DNA of 64,000 nucleotides from UBA2108 sp963925495 (GTDB lineage Bacteria > Bacteroidota > Bacteroidia > Flavobacteriales_G > Salibacteraceae). Below the pieces are notes generated by a model. The model saw only the letters and a program-made list of their open reading frames with translations, did no database searches and was not told the DNA's origin. Shown here piece after piece: positions 1-7,948 of this stretch. Both the position numbers and the translations under genes were made by a program. Each line of letters starts with the position of its first letter. Within the stretch, counting starts at the first letter, position 1. The stretch is from NCBI GenBank assembly GCA_963925495.1, contig CAWUST010000014.1:1-64000 (forward strand), given 5' to 3'.

Positions 1-488
1 CAAAGGATAACAACGTGGAATTTGTTGCGACTAATATACCTAGAACGTTTGCTCGTTCTGTTGCCCGAATGGGACTAGACTCGTTTTATACTACATTAAA
101 TGACAGCGTACGCCAATTAATGGCTCCCATGCCTATGCCGCTTGATTTTAAAGCGCCCGGATACAAAGAATTAATTGAATCTAACTTTGGAGCAGAACAC
201 GGGTTAAGGCCCAAACGAATGGTACAAGCGCAGGCGATTAAGGATGCTACAATGGCCTATTTTATAACTCAGAACTTATCCGAAGAACAACGCTTTTTGC
301 ATTTTAATGGAGCTTTTCATTCCAACGATTTTGGGGGAATTGTTTGGTATCTAAAAAACTACGATAAGAAGAAAAAAGTACTTGTAATTTCAAGTGTAGA
401 ATCTGGAACCCTGGAATTTAATTCCGAATGGAAAAACCAAGGAGATTTTATTTTGGTCGTACCAGAGAATATGGCCAAATCATATTAG
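1..488 (+). CDS. ChaN-like lipoprotein, C-terminal part (5' cut by window edge)
   Basis: The frame is open from base 3 to a stop at 486-488, and the first in-window start-like codon (GTG at 15) is internal. The start therefore lies outside the window and only about 161 C-terminal residues are present. The pattern ATNIPRTFARSVARMGL, then LHFNGAFHSNDFGGIVWYL, matches the C-terminal half of ChaN-like proteins (haem-binding uptake, Tiki superfamily). In Bacteroidota these are usually outer-membrane or periplasmic lipoproteins linked to iron or haem handling. The His in the GAFHS segment is kept. The family call rests on these motifs only; the N-terminal lipobox cannot be checked. A convergent cyclophilin gene begins 4 bases past the stop. 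Confidence 0.75.
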   Translation, partial: KDNNVEFVATNIPRTFARSVARMGLDSFYTTLNDSVRQLMAPMPMPLDFKAPGYKELIESNFGAEHGLRPKRMVQAQAIKDATMAYFITQNLSEEQRFLHFNGAFHSNDFGGIVWYLKNYDKKKKVLVISSVESGTLEFNSEWKNQGDFILVVPENMAKSY

Positions 489-492
489 TCAC

Positions 493-1332
493 TTATTCTT
501 TTACTCGTTTCATTCCAATAATTATCACACCTACTTTAGGTCTGTTGTTATAGTCACACCCCATGTTTTCTATGGTTGAAACTACGTCCATTCCGGCAGT
601 AATTTCGCCAAAAACAGAATAAGCGCCATCCAAATGTGGTGTTCCGCCTACGGATGAATAAGCAGTAATTTGATGGTCTGTAAATTTAAAATGACCAACA
701 GAATCAAGATAAGCATCTAATACGGGATCAAAAGAATGAATGATACTATCGTATTTATAATCTAATCGAGCACTTCGGCAATATTGTAACCACTTATTAG
801 CTTCTCTATAATCTTCAGTTTGCATAAGGCGTTGCAGGTGTCCAACCTTTTTTCCATGATCAATACTTTTTTCCATTTCCGCCAAATTGGATTTAGAATA
901 AACTCTTCCTGTTACAATGTAAAACTGAGAACCAGAACTCTTTCTTTGTGGGTTGCCAGAATCGCCTTGCCTAGCAGCGGCAATTACACCTTTTTTGTGA
1001 ATGTGATTAGGGAGTATTTCTGCCTTTATTTGATACCCCGGCCCTCCTTCTCCTAACATTTTGCTTGTTGGTGCATTTTTAGAGCTAGGGTCTCCGCCTT
1101 GAACCATAAACTCGCGAATAACTCTATGAAACAACAGGCTATCGTAAAACCCAGAATCGACCAAAGCTAAAAAATTGGCTTTGTGAATAGGGGTATCATC
1201 ATAAAGCTTTAACTTAAAGCTACCCACGTTAGTGGAGACTAAAACTACTTGTTTTTTGCTTAGGCTTTTCTTAGATACTAAACTGCATGAAAAAAAAAGA
1301 ATAAGGCTTATTGAAAAAAGAAAAAGACGCAT
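493..1332 (-). CDS. Cyclophilin-type peptidyl-prolyl isomerase, lipoprotein
   Basis: A 279-residue protein with a lipoprotein signal: hydrophobic residues 2-15 and the lipid-attachment Cys16 in the LFFSC context. The cyclophilin core follows: FHRVIREFMVQGGD at 68-81 (catalytic Arg region), SSGSQFYI at 132-139, and the closing block GGTPHLDGAYSVFGEI from about 229. It should catalyse proline cis/trans isomerisation during folding of exported proteins, anchored to a membrane. Between about 145 and 228 there is an insertion of roughly 80 residues, rich in charged and aromatic residues, that splits the catalytic domain; minimal bacterial cyclophilins lack it, but similar insertions occur in Bacteroidota PPIases. 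The gene stands alone, convergent with the ChaN-like gene. Confidence 0.88.
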   Translation of the reverse strand: MRLFLFSISLILFFSCSLVSKKSLSKKQVVLVSTNVGSFKLKLYDDTPIHKANFLALVDSGFYDSLLFHRVIREFMVQGGDPSSKNAPTSKMLGEGGPGYQIKAEILPNHIHKKGVIAAARQGDSGNPQRKSSGSQFYIVTGRVYSKSNLAEMEKSIDHGKKVGHLQRLMQTEDYREANKWLQYCRSARLDYKYDSIIHSFDPVLDAYLDSVGHFKFTDHQITAYSSVGGTPHLDGAYSVFGEITAGMDVVSTIENMGCDYNNRPKVGVIIIGMKRVKE

Positions 1333-1371
1333 TTGAGAACTTAGATTAATCGTTTGTGAAACAGATGTTTA

Positions 1372-1399
1372 TTGATACAGTTTATAAATACTATATTTG
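1372..1399 (+). promoter_or_regulatory. Bacteroidota-type promoter (TTG - 17 nt - TATATTTG)
   Basis: TATATTTG at 1392-1399 fits the Bacteroidota -7 consensus TAnnTTTG, and a TTG at 1372-1374 sits 17 bases upstream, within the usual -33 spacing. The ATG at 1420 follows 20 bases later. This argues against the longer reading frame that would start at 1372 inside the promoter. Confidence 0.55.
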
Positions 1400-1419
1400 T
1401 AAGCGCAAATTTAGCTACA

Positions 1420-1869
1420 ATGACAAAACAAGTGAAGAAGATTTTTGAGAATGTGATGTTGGGTTTATTTGTTGTTATGGCGATGTCCCTGGGAACAACA
1501 AGTTGTAAAAAAGACAAGCCACCACGTGCTGAAATCACCGTTGTTGACAGTACGGGAAAAGCAATTGATAAGGCTAGGGTTGTTTTGTTTTGCGTTCAAC
1601 GCCCTGAAGAAACTCGCGAATGTGTTATTTCTGACACACAAATGACAGATGATGTTGGAAAAGCAAGTTTTGAATTTGAAAACCCAGCTGTATTAAAAAT
1701 GTACGTTTGGAAAGCTGATATTATTGAAAAAGATACGGGGATATTTCCAAACAATCGAACAATTAGAATTGGCGACACCCTATGTACTGAAGGTTTTATT
1801 ACTTTAGAAACAAACGAAATAATAGAACAGCGTTTAGTTGTAACTAAATGTAATTTCGATTCTAAATAA
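1420..1869 (+). CDS. Small lipoprotein with Ig/prealbumin-like domain, unknown function
   Basis: A 149-residue protein starting at ATG 1420. A promoter-like box lies just upstream, so the in-frame extension to 1372 is unlikely. A basic N-terminus (TKQVKK) and a hydrophobic stretch lead to Cys29 in a TTSCKKDK context, a clear lipoprotein signal. The mature part opens with AEITVVDSTGKAIDKARVVLF, reminiscent of carboxypeptidase-regulatory-like or Ig-like beta sandwiches in Bacteroidota surface lipoproteins, but I cannot name a specific family. Its 3' end overlaps the convergent downstream gene by 8 bases. Function unknown; probably envelope-located. Confidence 0.7.
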   Translation: MTKQVKKIFENVMLGLFVVMAMSLGTTSCKKDKPPRAEITVVDSTGKAIDKARVVLFCVQRPEETRECVISDTQMTDDVGKASFEFENPAVLKMYVWKADIIEKDTGIFPNNRTIRIGDTLCTEGFITLETNEIIEQRLVVTKCNFDSK

Positions 1870-2197
1870 CTTGTTTGTTTAGGTAATTGATTATCGCCTC
1901 TTTCATTAATTTTTCTTGATTTTTACCTTCTAATTTAGGGAGGCGAGTTGTTCTTTCGTAATGAGGCCAGCTATCTTCGTCATATCCTTTAAACTCATAG
2001 AAACCATAATCGCTTAACAAGCGGCAAACTGCAATGTGCATTACTTCTAGTTTTTGACGTTTGTTGAATTTTCGAGGCCCTTTGCCAAGTTCCTGAATAC
2101 CAATAATAAAAAGCGCTCCTTGCAAGTCAATATCCCCTCCAAATACCGGCTCAAGCTTTTTAAGTGCTTCGTTCCAGTTAATTTCCAAGTTTTCCAT
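1862..2197 (-). CDS. Conserved-looking hypothetical protein (111 aa)
   Basis: A cytoplasmic-looking protein with no signal or membrane segment. It starts ENLEINWNEALKKLEPVFG, continues through LQGALFIIGIQELGKGPR and KLEVMHIAVCRLLSDYGFYE, and ends in a basic helix. The composition and the mid-region GIQELGKG/VMHIAVCRLLS pattern look like a real folded helical protein, and the frame follows the codon use of its neighbours, but I do not recognise the family. A CAATATTA sequence at 2202-2209 (TAATATTG on the coding strand) lies 5 bases upstream of the start. This is one mismatch from the TAnnTTTG promoter box and is also seen before the MarR and aroA genes. Divergent from cvpA. Confidence 0.6.
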   Translation of the reverse strand: MENLEINWNEALKKLEPVFGGDIDLQGALFIIGIQELGKGPRKFNKRQKLEVMHIAVCRLLSDYGFYEFKGYDEDSWPHYERTTRLPKLEGKNQEKLMKEAIINYLNKQVI

Positions 2198-2276
2198 TTT
2201 GCAATATTAGAATCAATCGGCTTGTGTTTTAACGTTAGCGTATTAATAATTATGAATTTCAATTTCAATTTGATAG

Positions 2277-2846
2277 ATGCGCACCATTAGCTTTGGTGCC
2301 GTGAACATTCTCGATATTATAATTCTCATTCCACTTCTTTTTGGAGCATTTAAAGGATTTACGCGTGGACTAATTATAGAAATTGCCTCAATCGTTGGGC
2401 TAGTTTTAGGGATTTATTGTGGTGTGTATTTTTCAGATTATGCCGCTAATTTTATAAAGCAATATTTTGATTTAGCCGCTTCGGTACTGCAGTTTGCCGC
2501 TTTTATTACCACTTTTATTGTAATAGTTGTGGGGATTCACCTAATTGGAAAAACCCTAGAAAAGGCGGCTAATTTGGTTGCCTTAAAACTAATAAATAAA
2601 GTTTTTGGCGCTGCATTTGGAATGTTGAAGTTTGCTGTGATTGTAAGTGTTCTGGTTGTAATTGTGGAATCTGTTGATCAGCATTTTGAGTTTATTACGA
2701 AAAATACAAAGGAGGAATCAAAATTGTATAAACCAATATCTTCTTTTATTCCAACAGTCATTCCCTCTATGAAAAATACGGAATGGTATTTTGATGATAT
2801 AAGTAATGAATTAAAAAACATTGACCTAGAAGATATTAAGCCTTAA
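2277..2846 (+). CDS. cvpA: CvpA family membrane protein
   Basis: A 189-residue inner-membrane protein. The N-terminal block (VNILDIIILIPLLFGAFKGFTRGLI) is the CvpA signature. Four hydrophobic segments are visible at about 9-28, 31-52, 65-88 and 104-128, followed by a short hydrophilic tail. The family was named for colicin V production in E. coli; in Bacteroidota its role is mainly inferred to be envelope homeostasis. The gene overlaps the convergent pgk gene by 4 bases, so both must terminate within or beyond each other. No terminator hairpin is visible at the junction. Confidence 0.85.
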   Translation: MRTISFGAVNILDIIILIPLLFGAFKGFTRGLIIEIASIVGLVLGIYCGVYFSDYAANFIKQYFDLAASVLQFAAFITTFIVIVVGIHLIGKTLEKAANLVALKLINKVFGAAFGMLKFAVIVSVLVVIVESVDQHFEFITKNTKEESKLYKPISSFIPTVIPSMKNTEWYFDDISNELKNIDLEDIKP

Positions 2847-4033
2847 TTTAAAATAGCTGCAACACCCGGAAGCGTTTTCCCTTCAATATATTCTAACATG
2901 GCACCACCGCCCGTGCTTAAATAAGAAACGTGATCTTTTAGATGATACTTATTAACTGCAGCAACAGAATCACCTCCACCAACTAACGAAAACGCTCCAC
3001 GTTCGGTAGATTCGACAATGGCATTTGCTACTTCATGAGTTCCTGTTTCGAAATTACTCATTTCAAAAACTCCCATAGGACCGTTCCATAGAATTGTTCG
3101 GCTTTCTTTTAAACAGGTTATGTAATGGCCAGTTGCCTCAGGGCCGATATCAAGCGCCATCCAACCTTCAGGAATCTCGTCAGATAATGCAGATTTTCTG
3201 TTGGCATTATTGTCAAACGAATCTGCTATTACTGAATCTTCTGGCAAAAAAACACGAACACCTGCTTCTTCTGCTTTTTTTAAGACAGATAAGGCGGTTT
3301 CTAGGTAATCATTTTCAACTAATGAATTTCCAACAGACCCGCCCATGGCTTTTATAAAAGTGTAGGACATTCCTCCACCAATAATAAGCGAAGTTATTTT
3401 TGGAAGAAATTTTTCTATAATTGAAATTTTGGAAGAAACTTTTGCTCCACCAATTACAGCGGTGAAAGGCTTTTTAGGGTCTTGAATTACTTTTTGTAAG
3501 TTATTTAATTCACGAGCCATAAGAAACCCAAATGATTTTCTCCCTTCATAGAACCTGGCAATAACAGATGTGCTCGCATGAGCTCGATGAGCTGTTCCAA
3601 ACGCATCGTTTACATAGAAATCTCCATGTTTAGCTAACTGGCCGGCAAATGACTCGCTACCTTCTTTTTCACCCGCATAAAACCGAACGTTTTCTAATAA
3701 CAATACCTCACCAGCTTGAAGACTTCTTGACATTTCTAAGGAAACCTTTCCAAGACAGTCATTTGCAAATTTTACATCCAAACCTAAACAAAGAGTAAGA
3801 TGATTAACTAACAAAGAGAGCGAAAACCTTGATTCTGGGCCCAACTTTGGCCTTCCGAGATGGGACATCAAAACAACAGATCCACCATTATTTAGAATGT
3901 GATTTATAGTGGGCAATGCAGCCTGAATTCTTGTATCGTCAGTTATCTGTAAGTCGCTGTTTATGGGCACATTAAAATCTACCCTTACCAAAACCCGTTT
4001 CCCGCTTATGTCAAAATCTTTAATCGTTTTCAT
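2843..4033 (-). CDS. pgk: Phosphoglycerate kinase
   Basis: A 396-residue enzyme of normal family length that converts 1,3-bisphosphoglycerate and ADP to 3-phosphoglycerate and ATP in glycolysis, in the cytoplasm. Visible motifs are VLVRVDFNVPI near the N-terminus, SHLGRPK (substrate binding), NDAFGTAHRAHAST, GGAKVSSKI, and the nucleotide-binding end LVGGGDSVAAVNK followed by STGGGAMLEYIEG. Start at ATG 4033, with a TATATTTG box on the coding strand at 4053-4060. The gene is monocistronic, divergent from holB, and overlaps cvpA tail-to-tail by 4 bases. All expected catalytic blocks are present. Confidence 0.97.
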   Translation of the reverse strand: MKTIKDFDISGKRVLVRVDFNVPINSDLQITDDTRIQAALPTINHILNNGGSVVLMSHLGRPKLGPESRFSLSLLVNHLTLCLGLDVKFANDCLGKVSLEMSRSLQAGEVLLLENVRFYAGEKEGSESFAGQLAKHGDFYVNDAFGTAHRAHASTSVIARFYEGRKSFGFLMARELNNLQKVIQDPKKPFTAVIGGAKVSSKISIIEKFLPKITSLIIGGGMSYTFIKAMGGSVGNSLVENDYLETALSVLKKAEEAGVRVFLPEDSVIADSFDNNANRKSALSDEIPEGWMALDIGPEATGHYITCLKESRTILWNGPMGVFEMSNFETGTHEVANAIVESTERGAFSLVGGGDSVAAVNKYHLKDHVSYLSTGGGAMLEYIEGKTLPGVAAILN

Positions 4034-4052
4034 GCCTTTATTTTAATGAATT

Positions 4053-4060
4053 CAAATATA
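4053..4060 (-). promoter_or_regulatory. TAnnTTTG promoter box of pgk
   Basis: CAAATATA on the + strand reads TATATTTG on the coding strand, 19 bases before the pgk ATG. It matches the Bacteroidota -7 consensus. No TTG at the expected -33 distance, so only one element is visible. Confidence 0.45.
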
Positions 4061-4104
4061 GTTTTTCAATCTAAAATGAAGGAAAACTTAAGCGCTTATT
4101 TTTT

Positions 4105-4112
4105 TACTTTTG
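4105..4112 (+). promoter_or_regulatory. TAnnTTTG promoter box of holB
   Basis: TACTTTTG ends 6 bases before ATG 4119 and 12 before ATG 4125. If it is the -7 element, transcription starts at or next to the start codon, so the mRNA would be leaderless or nearly so. Confidence 0.4.
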
Positions 4113-4118
4113 AAATGA

Positions 4119-5270
4119 ATGAAAATGGACAGGGTAATTGGGCAAGAAGGGATTAAGAGTCACCTAATTGAGGCTATAAAAAATGGACGAATTGCTCACG
4201 CCCAACTTTTTACTGGGAAAAAAGGATCAGGTGGATTGCCTCTTGCTTTGGCTTATGCTCAATTAATAGTTGCAAATTTTTCAACTGGTGATTGGACGGA
4301 AAAACCTGATGAAAGTGCTCTTATAAAATCACAAAAGATAGTTCATCCGGATATTCATTTTGTCTTTCCGGTAAATAAAACGGATACTATAAAACCGAAA
4401 GACCCGGTAAGTGATGATTTTATTCATTTGTTCAGAAAAGCAATTATAAAAAACCCATATCAAAGCTTAAACGACTGGTATAATTTTATTGGAATTGGAA
4501 ATAGCCAGGGAAAAATAGGTGTTCCGGAAATCGTCATTTTGCTAAAAAAACTGAGCCTAAAGCCATTCGAAAGTAAATTTAAGGTCATTATTATTTGGAT
4601 GCCCGAATTAATGAATGATCAAGCAGCGAATAAAATTTTAAAAATTCTGGAAGAGCCACCTAAAAACACTCTATTTTTATTGGTATCAGAAGACACGGAC
4701 CAATTATTACCAACAATTATTTCACGGACTCAAATCGTTAAGCTAGCCCCTTTAACAGATCAGGAAGTAGCAAATGGTTTGATGACTCAATTTAAAATAC
4801 CCACGAATCAAGCAAGCGGAATAGCGCACTTGGCTTCGGGGAGTTATCAGCGAGCAATTAAGCTGACTAAAGAAAATAAAATAGGTGAGTTTAATAGAAA
4901 TGAATTTGTCTCTTGGATGCGCCTTTGTTTTACAAAAGACGTAAATAGTTTGATGAAGTGGTCGGCTAATATGGCAAAGCAGAAACGCGAGAATTTGAAG
5001 CTGTTTTTTGAATATGCACTTCACATGTTTCGCGAAAGTTTGATTTTAAATTACTCTGACCCTGGTTTGCTGCGATTAGAGGGTTCTGAAAAAGAGTTTG
5101 CAATAAAATTTGCGCCATTTATAAACCAGGCCAATTGCATTAGAATGGTAAATGAATTTGAGGAGGCAATAGTGCACACAGGAAGAAATGCAAATTCTAA
5201 AATATTGTTGTTCGATTTAAGTATTCAGGTTATGAAACTGATAAAAGTAAAGCCGGTTTTGGAAGAGTAG
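4119..5270 (+). CDS. holB: DNA polymerase III delta' subunit (clamp-loader ATPase-like)
   Basis: A 383-residue clamp-loader subunit. The opening VIGQEGIKSHLIEAIKNGRIAHAQLFTG and the later NKILKILEEPPKNTLFLLVSEDTDQLLPTIISRTQIV are diagnostic of delta'. The Walker A position reads GKKGSGG (33-39), so the usual Lys is replaced by Gly. The protein is therefore not expected to bind ATP, in agreement with delta' acting as a stator; ISRTQ keeps the Ser-Arg sensor of the SRC motif. A second ATG at 4125 (MDRVIGQ) fits the family N-terminus equally well. The 77-aa membrane protein gene follows with no gap, suggesting coupled expression. Confidence 0.9.
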   Translation: MKMDRVIGQEGIKSHLIEAIKNGRIAHAQLFTGKKGSGGLPLALAYAQLIVANFSTGDWTEKPDESALIKSQKIVHPDIHFVFPVNKTDTIKPKDPVSDDFIHLFRKAIIKNPYQSLNDWYNFIGIGNSQGKIGVPEIVILLKKLSLKPFESKFKVIIIWMPELMNDQAANKILKILEEPPKNTLFLLVSEDTDQLLPTIISRTQIVKLAPLTDQEVANGLMTQFKIPTNQASGIAHLASGSYQRAIKLTKENKIGEFNRNEFVSWMRLCFTKDVNSLMKWSANMAKQKRENLKLFFEYALHMFRESLILNYSDPGLLRLEGSEKEFAIKFAPFINQANCIRMVNEFEEAIVHTGRNANSKILLFDLSIQVMKLIKVKPVLEE

Positions 5271-5504
5271 ATGGAAGTGATATATTATTTGCCTTTTGTT
5301 TTAATAGGAGTTCTTTCGTTTGTTATTTCAAGAAGATATAAGCAAAAGCTTAACTTCTATTTTAAATTTATCAATCTTAGTATTTTGATTGGGTTTATTT
5401 ATTCAGTTGGCTTGGGATTTTATAATTTAAGTTATTATATGGGCGATAAGATTAACGAGCCAACTTCTTTAATGTTTTCAGAATGGTTTAGTTTTTTATT
5501 GTAA
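5271..5504 (+). CDS. Small two-helix membrane protein, unknown
   Basis: A 77-residue protein whose ATG follows the holB stop codon without a gap (TAGATG), so it is probably translated by coupling. Two hydrophobic segments are visible (about 4-20 and 31-55), separated by the basic RRYKQKLNFYFK linker. The C-terminus is short and polar. I recognise no family. The direct adjacency to holB and the normal codon use make it a plausible gene, but a function cannot be assigned. Confidence 0.5.
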   Translation: MEVIYYLPFVLIGVLSFVISRRYKQKLNFYFKFINLSILIGFIYSVGLGFYNLSYYMGDKINEPTSLMFSEWFSFLL

Positions 5505-5558
5505 TTCCAGTGGATGTAGTTTCTTTTTTCTGGAAATCGTTCTCATAAAAAGAGTAAA

Positions 5559-5891
5559 ATGAAAACATTTAGAAAAGTATTTATTGCATTCATCACAATT
5601 GGTTTAACTTCCTCATGTGGTTGTTTTGAGTCCAATTCAGTTGAAAACCATATCCATCTTTTTGGCAAAACTTATCTTGTGGAAGATAAATTAGATTTAA
5701 GCTCTGGATTTATGATTGTGAATGAACTTGTTGATTCATCGAGTCGTATTTTGATTAGTAAGGTTTCAGAAATATATTACGATTCATTAAATGTTTGTGT
5801 CATATCTGATATTAGCGAATCAAGAAAAAAACATATTTTGGTGTCATTTGAAAAAGGTGAATTAGTCGAAAATCCGTTAACCCTTGACTAG
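5559..5891 (+). CDS. Small lipoprotein, unknown function (110 aa)
   Basis: The N-terminus MKTFRKVFIAFITIGLTSSC is a typical Bacteroidota lipoprotein signal, with lipid attachment at Cys20 and a second Cys at 22. The mature 90 residues alternate polar and hydrophobic stretches (LDLSSGFMIVNELVDSSSRILI) as in a small beta domain, with no recognised motif. It probably sits in the membrane facing the periplasm. It lies 54 bases after the small membrane protein gene, on the same strand, and may be an accessory or lineage-specific gene. Confidence 0.55.
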   Translation: MKTFRKVFIAFITIGLTSSCGCFESNSVENHIHLFGKTYLVEDKLDLSSGFMIVNELVDSSSRILISKVSEIYYDSLNVCVISDISESRKKHILVSFEKGELVENPLTLD

Positions 5892-6088
5892 TTTTATGAC
5901 GCTGTAGGGATTTGTAAATGCAAAGTGTTTATCTGCAAGTTGGAAAAATAATTGAACGACATCAATGCTTTTAAAATTGGAACCCTTGGATTAAAACCCA
6001 AGCTTGTTTCAACTACATTTGTGACATTGTAGAACTTTCGATTCACTCGAATTTATTTTCGTTTGAACTTATCATATATATTTAATAA

Positions 6089-7432
6089 ATGGGCTGTGGA
6101 AATTGCTCCTCTGGGGCGTGCGGAACTAATTCAACACCTGCTGGTTGTCAAAGTAATGGCAACTGTCAAACAGGTGGTTGTAACAAATTGGAAGTCTTTG
6201 ATTGGCTTGCAGGAATGGAATTATCTTCTGTTCAACAAGAACGAATAGTTGAGGTTCGGTTTAAAAGTACTCGTAAAGAATTTTTCAGATTCGGAACAGA
6301 TTTTTCTCCAATTATTGGGGATAGCGTAGTCGTAGAATCTGCTCATGGTTTTGATATTGGTGCGGTTTCTCTTACAGGAGAATTGGTAGCCGTGCAAATG
6401 AAAAGAAAAAACATTAGCCAAAAAAGTCAATTATTGAGAGTGAAAACACTTGCTACTCAGGCCGAATTGGACTTATGGAAAACTGCACAAGAAAAAGAAA
6501 ACGATAGCATGGTTCAAGCCAGAAAAGTTGCACGCGACTTGGGTTTGGAAATGAAAATATCGGATGTCGAGTACCAAGGTGATGGTACAAAAGCGACGTT
6601 TTATTACACATCAGATGGACGTGTAGATTTTAGAGAATTAGTAAAAGTGCTAGCCGGAAAGTTTAAAATTCGGGTAGAAATGAAGCAAATAGGCACTCGT
6701 CAAGAAGCTGGGAGAGTTGGAGGAATTGGAGTCTGCGGACGTGAATTGTGTTGCTCTACTTGGCTAAGTGATTTCAGGAGTGTTTCTACTTCAGCAGCAA
6801 GGTACCAACAATTGGCAATAAACCCAATAAAGTTAGCCGGCCAATGTGGTAAACTAAAATGCTGCCTCAATTATGAGCTTGATTCTTATGTAGATGCACT
6901 GATTGGTTTCCCTAAAAGTGATGTCAAATTGGACACCAAGAAAGGAAGGGCTTTTTTGCAGAAAACTGATATTTTTAAAAGAATGCTTTGGTTTAGTTAT
7001 TTTGATGAGCCAGCTGTTTTTCATCCTCTTTCATTGGAAAGAGTAAATGAAATAATAGCCATGAATAATGATAAAGTGAAGCCTGATGACTTGAAAGATT
7101 TTAATCTAGAACCCGTTTCAGTTGAAAAAGTACTCGATTACGAAAATGTGGTGGGGCAAGACGATTTAGAAAGATTTGACAGAAATAAAAACCAGCACAG
7201 TCGAAATAAAAAGAAAAAACGAAAACCTCAAAGAGGAAATAACCCTCAGAATAAACAGAATACGAACGGGAACAAACCTCAAAATCAAAACAAGCAGGGT
7301 GAAAATAACCTAAACAAAGGACAACAGAATAAACGGAATCCTCAGAATCAAAATGCTAAACCTAAAGTAAGTAATCCTCAAAAAGTAGACGGGAATAAAC
7401 CCCCGAGTCCTAAAGGCGGGGAAAGCAGCTAA
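6089..7432 (+). CDS. ricT: PSP1-domain protein, RicT/YaaT family
   Basis: A 447-residue cytoplasmic protein. The N-terminus is Cys-rich (Cys 3, 6, 11, 20, 26, 31), as in Bacteroidota RicT homologues, and is followed by the PSP1 domain (about 50-280). Two CX4CC clusters are present at Cys216/221/222 and Cys253/258/259; in B. subtilis the RicA-RicF-RicT complex binds Fe-S clusters and affects RNA processing. The last ~95 residues are a low-complexity Asn/Gln/Lys tail, possibly disordered and RNA-binding. gldH follows 2 bases after the stop, a conserved Bacteroidota pairing. I infer a role in RNA metabolism; sporulation roles known from Firmicutes do not apply here. Confidence 0.85.
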   Translation: MGCGNCSSGACGTNSTPAGCQSNGNCQTGGCNKLEVFDWLAGMELSSVQQERIVEVRFKSTRKEFFRFGTDFSPIIGDSVVVESAHGFDIGAVSLTGELVAVQMKRKNISQKSQLLRVKTLATQAELDLWKTAQEKENDSMVQARKVARDLGLEMKISDVEYQGDGTKATFYYTSDGRVDFRELVKVLAGKFKIRVEMKQIGTRQEAGRVGGIGVCGRELCCSTWLSDFRSVSTSAARYQQLAINPIKLAGQCGKLKCCLNYELDSYVDALIGFPKSDVKLDTKKGRAFLQKTDIFKRMLWFSYFDEPAVFHPLSLERVNEIIAMNNDKVKPDDLKDFNLEPVSVEKVLDYENVVGQDDLERFDRNKNQHSRNKKKKRKPQRGNNPQNKQNTNGNKPQNQNKQGENNLNKGQQNKRNPQNQNAKPKVSNPQKVDGNKPPSPKGGESS

Positions 7433-7434
7433 TT

Positions 7435-7896
7435 ATGAAAAGGGTGGTGGTTTTTTTAAGTATTCTTGTCGCACTGACAGCGTGTGACACTAACGTAGTT
7501 TTTGAGGAAAACAGGGCCATGAATGACTTTGTATGGAATTCGGATTCAACCATAACTTTTGAAGTTAACATTGAAGATACCCTGAGTAAACACAACATGT
7601 ATTTCAATTTGCGCAACCAAAAAAGTTATGATTTCTCAAACTTATATGTGTATTACAAAAGCAGGCTCCCTAATGGTGCTAGCGATCTAGATACACTTCA
7701 TTTTATTTTAGCCGACCCTTCAGGCAAATGGCGGGGAAAGGGGTCAGGAGAATTGATAAATAATCAAATCTTATTTAAAATGAATTTTAGGTTTCCCATG
7801 TCTGGCAAGTACATTTTTATAATGGAACAAGGCATGAGAAGGAAGGAACTTAAAGGCATTGCAGATGTTGGTTTGAGAGTGGAAAAAGTGGAGTAG
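7435..7896 (+). CDS. gldH: Gliding motility / T9SS-associated lipoprotein GldH
   Basis: A 153-residue lipoprotein (signal ends LTAC, Cys17). The mature sequence carries the GldH pattern: FVWNSDSTITFEV near 32-45, YFNLRNQKSYDFSNLYVYY, then DTLHFILADPSGKWRGKGSGE, and the terminal MRRKELKGIADVGLRVEKV. GldH is a membrane lipoprotein required for gliding in Flavobacterium johnsoniae and is also found in non-gliding Bacteroidota with a type IX secretion system. It lies directly behind ricT and is convergent with sucB. Together with porZ and a sorting-domain substrate in this window it indicates a working T9SS elsewhere in the genome. Confidence 0.9.
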   Translation: MKRVVVFLSILVALTACDTNVVFEENRAMNDFVWNSDSTITFEVNIEDTLSKHNMYFNLRNQKSYDFSNLYVYYKSRLPNGASDLDTLHFILADPSGKWRGKGSGELINNQILFKMNFRFPMSGKYIFIMEQGMRRKELKGIADVGLRVEKVE

Positions 7897-7948
7897 AAAA
7901 TATATTCGCCTTAAAGCCGACTTTTTAAATTTCAACATTTAGAATTTT

